A stretch of DNA of 64,000 bases, from positions 171,923 through 235,922 of the forward strand of contig SJOL01005843.1 of NCBI GenBank assembly GCA_004794785.1. The letters are read 5' to 3'. Below the pieces are notes generated by a model that worked only from the letters and a program-made list of their open reading frames with translations, made no database searches and was not told the DNA's origin. The position numbers and the translations under genes are program-made. Shown in pieces: positions 56,746-64,000 of the stretch. The stretch comes from Opisthorchis felineus (Eukaryota; Platyhelminthes; Trematoda; Opisthorchiida; Opisthorchiidae). Every line of letters starts with the position of its first letter. Position 1 is the first letter of the stretch.

Positions 56746-57149
56746 ATGATCCGCACGCTTTGCCCTACTCCCACTCCTGGTGTCCGTCACAAAGTTTGGC
56801 GGAGTATTCGACTGACCACGGAGTTGAACGGTATAGGGAAGAACGGGGAGCCCTGTTGAGCCGCAAACAACGAGTCTTGACGATTCTTCTCCATATATAC
56901 TGTTGTAACTAACTGCAATGCCCGCTCCAATACCTTAGTGTCCGAAAAGGATTGCACAGCAGAGAACGCAACAGCTTTATTGCGAACAAGCGAATGCAAA
57001 AACTTCAAGGAGCATCGCGGTATTTAAAGCGCACTTTAGACCTTGAATCCAGGCTGTCCGACCGGCGTTGGGTGATTGGTAGGTGTTGATTGTAGGACAT
57101 GTTCGGACACTCATCATCGCCGATCGTTTCTGAGCTGATTGATCCAATA

Positions 57150-57775
57150 GGCAGTTAGCTTTTCTGGCCCGGAGGCTTGATGGCTTCTCTACCGCTATTT
57201 TGGAGTTTAAAGTTCTCAGTAAGCTTCCGGTATTCTGGAATTATTTTGAGGAATCGGACCTTCCTGACGCATACAAACATGTGCCCCCATGGCCTCGTAG
57301 TACTGAACAGTCCATCTAACTTTGTAGGAATGCCGTCCGAATCCAAAATGCTTCAGTGCTTACCAGTTCAAAGAGTCGAATGCTACCCGGAAATCAATGA
57401 AGTAGATATCAGTCGGTTTTTGACACTGTGTCGTTGTTCTACCACATGGCTCAGAGTACAGACTTCTCAATGGAAAAGAGCTGCTTGATTTCGTTTGGTG
57501 CAATTGTCTTTTACTTGTAAAGCGACTGGTTACAAGCTACATCCAATAATCTTACGCCACGGTGGTTGGTGCAAATAGTTCTGTCACCTGTTGTGGGTAA
57601 ATCAATCGGATGAAAACACTTAGTTGTTCCAGACTGAGCAAAATAGCTCATGCAGTGGCGCATGAAGGGCGATAGTGCATGCCTCGTATACCTCTGCAGG
57701 AATGCCACCCTCACCAGGAGCTTTGCGATTTTTCAGGCAGCCGATGACTTCAATCACTTCCTGTTTGGTTGAACG
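57150..57775 (-). mobile_element. Third LINE family, RT N-terminal part
   Basis: From 57775 down: VIGCLKNRKAPGEGGIPAEV (RT block 1, with KAPGEDGIPAE type rather than the alpha/beta type), LHAPLHELFCSVW and, after frame breaks, VVEQRHSVKN and DSDGIPTKLDGLF. The catalytic block is not seen. Distinct from alpha and beta by motif wording. Confidence 0.65.
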
Positions 57776-57904
57776 GCGATATAGGTGGCCCGATGGCGGG
57801 GAAGGGGACGTATGCTGATGTGTGCTTGAAACATTGCCCGAAATGTTCCACCCATCGGGAAGGTTTCCCGATGGTATCGGGAATCATTTCGCCATACGCA
57901 GCGC

Positions 57905-58252
57905 ATAGAGTGAACTGAACCTACCACAAACATCCGATGCGCCTACGCCTCCAGTAACCAGTTAAATAATCTGAATAGAAACTGACAACATAAATGCCAT
58001 CGACATCGGCTAGCTGCCATAGCTCAGACAGGATTGCCCGAACCTCATCCTTGAGGAGGAACAGCAACAAAAGCACACAGACTTTTCGCAACATCCTCCA
58101 TTCCCTTCCGCCATCAAACTTTGCCAACCTCTAAGTTTCCAGCACTCCGAATTAGATGTGGAAAACAACGCTCTGCTAGGCAGACGGTAACCCGACAAGC
58201 ACAACACATAGCTCAGCCATCTCATCTCGCAGTGCTGAATGCGCACGTCACA
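57905..58252 (-). mobile_element. LINE alpha tail, reversed
   Basis: In reverse: QHCEMRWLSYVLCLSGYRLP, SRALFSTSNSECWKLRG and, after a frame break, a 3' UTR resembling 47890-47990. It meets a + strand alpha leader at 58253. Confidence 0.75.
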
Positions 58253-59263
58253 AAGAAACTGGACCTTACCGTGATGTGATGGTTTAGGTGCCTCCGTGGC
58301 CATTTGAACTACACTGGGAAGTGTCGGTGCGACACTCGCGGTCTCCCATACTAGGCTGGTTCATGGTAAGGGGACTCACCAACACAGTCTTGTGATCCTC
58401 CGTGGTTGGGATGTGTGGAAAATGTGTGGCTACTTGTTCTGCAAAAACTTTAATGCGCTAGAATTTCCCGGAAAACCCCACTGCCTTGCGGTCAGGCTTT
58501 CGAGTCAAAGACTTTGGTTGAGGACCCTAACTGGCCCACTGTCTAGGTTTGGGCGTTCTGACAGTGCTCCAGCTCGCCTACAAACACGATTCCTACAGAT
58601 TAAAGTAATCTCAGAGCATAAGTGCCGTTGCGTCGTGCGATGAGATGGGACGCATTGCTTGCCACCTAGAGCGGTGTCGGTAAAAGGAAAACAGGCTACT
58701 GTTAATGCGTCCCTTCTTTCTGTTTCACACACTTTTTCTTCCACATCTCCACCCCATTAACACCACTCTTCTCGCAAGCCCACCGTTAGGAATGACGATC
58801 CGACTCATCTAGCATCAGCCTTGGTCGCAACATAATCGGGTCACCCGACGCTGATAGCCTCAGGCTTCCCGAAATTAATATTCATGCCTAGAAGCCCGGT
58901 TTATCTGCCTACTTCCAGTGTTCACTCCATGATACGACAGGCTCCCCTTGACCATATCCTGGACTCACTTGACACTGATGTGTACGGCGTATCAGAAACA
59001 AGAATTCAAGATCCAAGCACAATCAGTGAGCTAATTGTTCCACCATACTCCTCTCGCTTACGACTGAGAAATTCTGGCGGTCCAGGGGTCGCCGCAGCAG
59101 GCTCTACAGGTGTTGCCGTCGTTTCAAATCACCGTGTGGAAAGGTCTTTATTTGACTGGACACCCGTCGACAGTTGCCTCTGTGTGGTTCGTCTGGCAAC
59201 GTCCGTGAAAGAATCTCACAAGCAGGAAGCCGACTGTTATCTGCTTCTCATGTCTGCTTACGT
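58253..59263 (+). mobile_element. LINE alpha 5' leader and endonuclease N-terminal half
   Basis: The leader runs 58253-58590. The endonuclease is open from 58884 and carries VYGVSETRIQD (E motif), then LFDWTPVDSCLCVVRLATSV and LLLMSAYV. It is cut exactly at the SAY motif at 59263, where a reversed alpha 3' end with GAT/ATC repeats begins. The FNVRTL motif reads PTSSVHSM here, i.e. the catalytic N is lost. Confidence 0.8.
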
Positions 59264-59330
59264 CATCATCACCATCATCAATGACAGTATAATATCGGTG
59301 TTCAAACAATGATGCGTCGCTCCGCTTGTT
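59264..59330 (-). mobile_element. LINE alpha 3' terminus, reversed
   Basis: In reverse: GATGCGTCGC-like complement of GACGCATCATTGTTTGAACA, CCGATATTATACTGTC and a GATGATGGTGATGATG end. It lies inside the endonuclease frame of the preceding copy, which suggests insertion of a short 3' end there. Confidence 0.55.
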
Positions 59331-59599
59331 GTCCTGTTTGTTTCAGAGTACGAGCATTAAAGCGGCCAGATGGACGGGTCGTTGAGGCCTTAAGGTTGAT
59401 TTCGAAACGCCTGAGGCCGTAGGCACCGTCTGACGCAGCGAGGACCCATGCAATACGAAAAGGGCCCTCAGTTAAAAGGATGGGCCCACAAGGAAATATT
59501 TGTTATTGAGTGGGGGGAGCGAAAAAAGTGTATGTGAAAGAGGAAGAAGTGAGGCGACGACCGATGTGGCATAAAATTATCTGTAAGTGTGCAATTCAT
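59331..59599. other. Unassigned sequence between LINE and Gypsy remains
   Basis: Includes a purine-rich stretch near 59505-59555 (GGGGGGAGCG, GAAAGAGGAAGAAG). It could be long-terminal-repeat or untranslated sequence of the Gypsy element, but no repeat partner is visible. Confidence 0.3.
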
Positions 59600-59877
59600 G
59601 GTTGAAAGTGGGCCGGGATACCGCCAGAGCGCCCACACCTAGACAGGAGGACGATTAGGGTCCTTGATCAAAGCCTGACGGCAGCAGTGTTTGTCGGGAA
59701 ATGTGTGTACTGCCGTTTTTACAGAACAATTCCAGCCCCCAACTTGGAAGGCCAGTAGACCGTGTTAATCAGACCTCTAATCACTGACCAACCTGGTATG
59801 AGACTCTGCGAGTGTCGCAGGGACAACGGGTCGCGAAGGAACACAAACCACGGCAAAATCTAGTCTCTTGGTGACGG
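59600..59877 (-). mobile_element. LINE alpha 5' leader, reversed
   Basis: In reverse it matches the alpha leader from CACCAAGAGACTAGATTTTG through CTCATACCAGGTTGGTCAG to CTGTCTAGGTGTGGGCGCTC. It abuts the end of the Gypsy integrase at 59878. Confidence 0.8.
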
Positions 59878-61440
59878 AAATAGCCGAACTGACGGTCCGA
59901 AATTTCCGGCCCACGAGGGCTTCAGCAGGCAATTTCCGATCTCCCAAAGAGTCATTCGGAGTGGTCCGGAAGATCGGCACAAACCTATGCAGAAATTCGA
60001 CGGATGTTCCGTCTCTCAAGATTTGAGCAGAGCACGCTCGAACGCATCGAAGATAAGTCCTCCTTGACCGGTTGATTGCAGGTGATACGGCGGCAAACGG
60101 AAGTGCGTAACTGCATTTTCCCGGCAGAACTCTTAGAAGAAACCTGAAGTGAACTGCGATCCATTATCCCACACTATGGTCTCCGACTGACCATGCTGGC
60201 TGAAGATCTGAGACGGGACCCGAAGGGTATTGGTTGTTGTTGGCGAGACAACAGGCACAGCTGGCCACTTCGAAAAAAAAAACGTCCGCCAAGATGAGGT
60301 AGGTTACTTCATCATTAAGACCAGAGTAATCAGCATGCACCCGGGACTAGGGTCACCTGTTCGAGGCCAAGTAGCAGGCGACAGGCGCAGAGGATTCTGT
60401 GACTTGTTGGCATCGCGAACATGCTCTGACATAGTTCAAGATATCACGATCCATGTATGGTCAGTAAGCAAAACTACAGGAGATTGCTTTTATCCGGCCA
60501 ATCCCATGATGCCCGAAATGAAGCTGCTTATAGGACCCAAAGACCGAAGGAGTGACATCACAACCCGATCTCCAAACATGAGGCAACCTTCAGCGAGCCA
60601 CAGGGAATCCCGACGAGGGAAAAGCGGTTGGAAATCGTCATCCATGGACTTTGTCGGCCAATGTGTCCTGAGGAACTGGATTGCCTGTTGCAGCGTCAGA
60701 TCAGCTGAGGTCCCACGCTGGATATCCGGTAGAGTCACCGGCAAGGCAGACGGTTTGTAGCAGCTGCTGACCGGTGCAGTCATCGATGAACAGCGCAACG
60801 ATGACAGTATCCTCTTCCGGGGCATTGTGATTGTCGATCAAGAGCGACAGTGCATCCGCTTGGCCGAAGTTATCTGTGTCGACGCTGAACATGGAAATCG
60901 TGGCCAAGAAGGGTGAGCGCCCAACGTTGAGGACGATTCGCCGAATACGCAGGCATGCTAGATTCCGAGCTAAAAATAAACAAGTGTTAGTGATTAGTCA
61001 ACAGGGCGAATCAGCGGCTGTAGATCATCTTGTGAGAACGGCGAACGGCAAAGACTAGCACAATGCCTCTTTCTCAATTTGTCCCCAGTGTTGTTCCGCT
61101 GGGGTCAACGACCTGGATGCATGTATGATCACCCTCTCAGTTTTCTCCTGGAACACATGAAGAATGACGGCACCGGTGCCGTAAGCGGAGGTATCAGCTG
61201 CCACGAAAATCGGCAGCTTCGGGTCGTAGTTGGTCAATAACAGTTCGGAGCTGAGTATAGACTTGAGTCTACCGAAAGCGCCTTAACACTTCTGACAAAA
61301 CCCAAGGCGCGTCTTTCTTCAAAAGACGATTGAGTGGCGGCCGAACATTTTGCAGCGCTGGCAAAAATGCCGAATAGTAGCTGACAAGACTCAGGAAGGA
61401 GAGGAGCGTACAAATACCCTTGGGAGCCAGTTTTTCGTCC
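59878..61440 (-). mobile_element. Ty3/Gypsy pol remnant: RT end, RNase H, integrase
   Basis: From 61440 down the order is that of Ty3/Gypsy pol. The RT C-terminus reads LLSFLSLVSYYSAFLPALQN and PPLNRLLKKDAPWV. RNase H at 61237-61055 reads IFVAADTSAYGTGAVILHVF and HASRSLTPAEQHWGQIEKEA. A tether region has FGQADALSLLID. An H2C2-like integrase start reads LHFGHHGIGRIKAI. The catalytic core at 60350-60000 reads ADYSGLN, FSKWPAVPVV, DNGSQFTSGFF and PPYHLQSTGQ. The end is LVGRKFRTV. DD(35)E residues are partly legible across frameshifts. No LTR is seen; dead. Confidence 0.85.
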
Positions 61441-61525
61441 CGGGGCATACTGATTACTCTGGCCTTATTGATGAATCAGCCTACCTCATCTTGGTGGGCA
61501 CTCTTTGCGAAGTGGCCAGTTGTTA
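61441..61525 (+). mobile_element. Gypsy integrase fragment in opposite orientation
   Basis: HTDYSGLIDESAYLILVGTL, then CEVAS, matches at DNA level (roughly four-fifths of bases) the reverse complement of 60245-60345. The piece therefore lies inverted next to the RT end of the same or a sister Gypsy copy. Confidence 0.75.
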
Positions 61526-62300
61526 CCATCATCATCAACAGCATGACATCAGTGTTCAACACTGATGCTTCACTGCCATAAAAACATTTATTTGAAGGCC
61601 TTATTGTGAAGAAAAGCATAAAAGTTGACGAGGAAGGGGACTTAGAACCAGCCTACCACAACTATTCCGAGGTGCCTACACCTCCAGACACTCATCCAAA
61701 CAATCTGGTTAGAAACTGACAACAAGAATACCATTGACATCGATTAGCAGCATTATCTTGCAGCGTTTCCAACCAGGCGCAGTGGGGATCACACGGTCCC
61801 CATCCTAGAAGGCGAGTCACATCAACAACACCCAGAATTTTCCTAATCTCTTTCACATCCATCTGTCGGGTCAAGGGTTGGCGACCTCCCTGCTTGTGCC
61901 ACTCTGAATTGGGCATGGGAAACAGCACTCTCTTCTGTAAACAATGGTTTGGCGTGCGTAATACATGGCCTAAGCAACGCATCTTCTGGTGCTGGACATA
62001 TTCTCCAGTGGAAGTTCCCGTTGCACAACCGAAAACTCGCTTTCTAATTGTTTCGTTACAGATGCGAAGGCACCAACCCACACGAACTATGGTCCTGAGA
62101 CAACGGTTGTCGAAGACCTGAAGACGTCTCCCTCCCTCTGCTCGAACAGGCTAAGTCACAGAACACAACAAAACAGGCCCTACTGTAGCCTGATACACAC
62201 CACCCCTGAGATCCAGGGATATGCAGCTTTTGCGTCATAGGTGTCTCAAATTAGCAAACGCGAATCCAGCCTTGCATATTTGTACATTGGCCTCATATGC
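61526..62300 (-). mobile_element. LINE alpha 3' part with complete 3' end
   Basis: From 62300 down: FANLRHL and GGVYQATVGPVLLCSV, then at 62081-61692 RICNETIRKRVFGCATGTST, QHQKMRCLGHVLRTPNHCLQ, LLGWGPCDPHCAWLETLQD and CCQFLTRLFG with stop. The 3' UTR continues to TGATGCTTCACTGCC (as complement) and ends in a GATGATGATGG repeat at about 61526. It is the best-preserved alpha tail. Confidence 0.82.
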
Positions 62301-62792
62301 ACTACCCTGGTCAGCACGAAGAAGGGATATAGTCATCCTGGCGGGTGGTGAGAACGCCCAAGTTGGGAGACTAAGTCCGGAGGAAGCACAATTGGGTGGT
62401 AGATTTGGAGTTGATGACCATAGTACGGGTAATGGGGAGCGACTACTTTAGTTGTGCTGAATGTCGTCTGTTGCTTGCCAGTACGAAATTCCAGCACAAA
62501 CGCTCATATCGAGTTACTTGTAGACCACCAACCGCAAGACAGTGGTGGACTCAACTGGGCTATGTAGCTATCAGTTACCGATGGAGAACGTCAATTAGAG
62601 ATTGTCGTTCCTCCAGGGGTACGCAATTTGACTCTGATCATGCCATTGTGCGAGCCCGGTTAACAATTCGTTTTGCGTCAGCACTACGCGTGCCAAAGCA
62701 TAGCAGTTCCATTCATCAACTTCGACAAGTTTCAGTAGCTCAAGCTTATCGAGCTAATCTGGCTAAAAAGCTACTGGAAAAGCACAGTTAAC
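62301..62792 (+). mobile_element. LINE endonuclease C-terminal half
   Basis: [20 protein letters not shown] (GDMNAQVG motif with the Asp replaced by Gly), LLLASTKFQHKRSYRV, VAISYRWRTSIRDCR and FDSDHAIVRARLTIRF (SDH motif intact). Very similar to 16300-16640, so LINE beta. Truncated on both sides. Confidence 0.8.
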
Positions 62793-64000
62793 CTAATGAA
62801 GATTGGTTGGAGGTTGCATGGAAGCGAGTTTAAGTTAAACACCCTAGAACAGATGGACATAGTGATTACGAAGGCGGACAAGGGTAAGACCACTGTTGTC
62901 ATGAACAAGTGATTACCTATAGGTCACTCAACACCTAGCTGAGAGGCCTTACCGGCAGATCAATAGTGGGAATATTACATCTATAATGAATGAGAGTAAA
63001 GCAGACATTTGTGGCCCGTGATAAACCACTTAGGAAAGGGTCATTTGTATCGACTGTACCCCAAAAGTGAAATCCAACCATGGCTTTACGGCCTACCAAA
63101 AATCCATAAACCAGATCACCCGGTGAGACCGATAGTAGACGGAATAGGTTCCCAACCCCATGAGCTGGCCAGATTCTTGGCAGGTATTTAAAAAAAAACA
63201 CCTGGAAATCTAGTACTTACATTAAGAATTCATATGACTGCCAACAAAGTAGCGGGTATCACCGTGGAACCAGACGACATTCTTGTAAGTTTCGATGACA
63301 ATTCGTTATACACAAATGTGCCAAAAGGAACTCTCTGAAAATAGCTAAGCGACTGCTACTAGAAGACACCACCCTGCATGAACGAACACAGCTTACGGTA
63401 GATGAAATAGTGGAAGGTATAAAAAGCATGCCTAAATCTCACCCACTTCGTTTTTGAATCCGTTGTTTTACACTCAAGAACAAGGTCTAGCAATGGGAAC
63501 TCCAATATCCCCGGTTTTGGCAAATATATTTATGGAAGATTTTGAACAGAAAGCTTTGGATGGATTCCCATATTCTGGCGCTGTGTAGATGACACCTTCG
63601 TCGGATGAAACGAGACAAGGTCAGAGAGTATTAAAACTACCTGAAAGAACTGAGTAAACACATCAGATTTAGTATGGAGACAGAGTCAACCTCGGGTTCA
63701 CTAGCCTTTTTAGACTGCATGATACATAAGGTCGGGGGAAAACCAAAGATCATAGTTTATGAGAAGCCAACGGACAGTGGGGAGATTCTGAACAAATCGT
63801 CTGCCATCCGAAGTCGGTATTCGCAAGTATTGCCTCATCAAAGTTTAGGCGTTTGAGGGCCCTGTGCACAGAAAAAGCTGATCGGACAGCTGACCAAATT
63901 GAGGTAAAAAACAAACTTCGGTGTAGTGGATATCCACCTAGTTTGATTAGGCCTCAATTGCGAAGAGAGTTAGTACCGGTAGCGAAACCCAGCAGGGAAC
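62793..64000 (+). mobile_element. Penelope-like element reverse transcriptase, decayed, open at right edge
   Basis: The motifs follow Penelope-like RT order. VITKADKGKTTVVMN lies near 62862. LYGLPKIHKPDHPVRPIVDG and LARFLAGI lie near 63090-63190. VSFDDNSLYTNVPKGTL lies near 63275-63340. GLAMGTPISPVLANIF is near 63485, CVDDTF (catalytic, usually YVDD) at 63582-63599 and LAFLDCMIHK near 63705. At least four frame breaks or stops make it inactive. The GIY-YIG endonuclease that would follow lies beyond the window. These elements are telomere-associated or dispersed retroelements of animals, and many carry hammerhead ribozymes in their terminal repeats (family knowledge). Confidence 0.88.

Noticed and set aside
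60230..60760. 176-codon plus-strand frame
   Set aside because: It is antisense to the Gypsy integrase and has no motif of its own.
1..64000. CRISPR arrays, bacterial operons, Shine-Dalgarno sites, phage genes
   Set aside because: None present; gene structure with introns and retroelements is eukaryotic.

Overview
This is eukaryotic nuclear DNA, most likely from a flatworm and probably a trematode fluke. The organism call is an inference. It rests on two intron-rich metazoan genes whose exons join in phase, on very dense decayed APE-type LINEs of the kind common in fluke genomes, on tRNA-headed SINEs, on Penelope-like and Ty3/Gypsy remains, and on a hammerhead ribozyme repeat. There are no operons, CRISPR arrays or bacterial signals. 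Most long open frames are retroelement debris or shadows of it.

Two host genes are recognisable and they converge. On the + strand, exons from about 2.7 kb to at least 42.2 kb encode an F-BAR and double-SH3 protein of the FCHSD / Nervous wreck family. The 3' half of the F-BAR domain lies in exons at 2722-2850, 3042-3164, 3784-3879, 9386-9565, 12029-12121 and 26659-26936. SH3-1 is split between 38247-38641 and 38871-39243, and SH3-2 lies in 39426-39842. The 5' exons are missing, apart from one possible exon at 1079-1142. On the - strand, four exons at 55186-49341 encode a complete Mediator subunit 27 (MED27). Their summed length is exactly 499 codons including the stop, and the C-terminus carries the family's CxxC...HxxC zinc-type motif.

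Introns and intergenic DNA hold the repeats. LINE alpha has a recognisable 5' leader, an endonuclease, an RT and a GAT-repeat 3' end. LINE beta has a hairpin-bearing 5' leader with a 69-bp tandem repeat, then endonuclease and RT. At least one further LINE RT family is present. Seven copies of a tRNA-derived SINE occur. A Ty3/Gypsy pol fragment occupies about 59.9-61.4 kb (-), and a Penelope-like RT runs off the right edge (62.8-64.0 kb, +).

The most notable item is an almost perfect type I hammerhead ribozyme core at 52631-52681. It sits in a repeat with a period of about 292 bp inside a MED27 intron, antisense to that gene. A decayed second copy is at about 29.3 kb inside an FCHSD intron. 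Other points of interest are an 80-nt near-perfect palindrome at 11546-11625, sequence shared between the SINE body and the LINE alpha 5' leader, and repeated head-to-head LINE junctions. Exon boundaries were read by eye from splice consensus and phase; transcript data would settle the uncertain ones.
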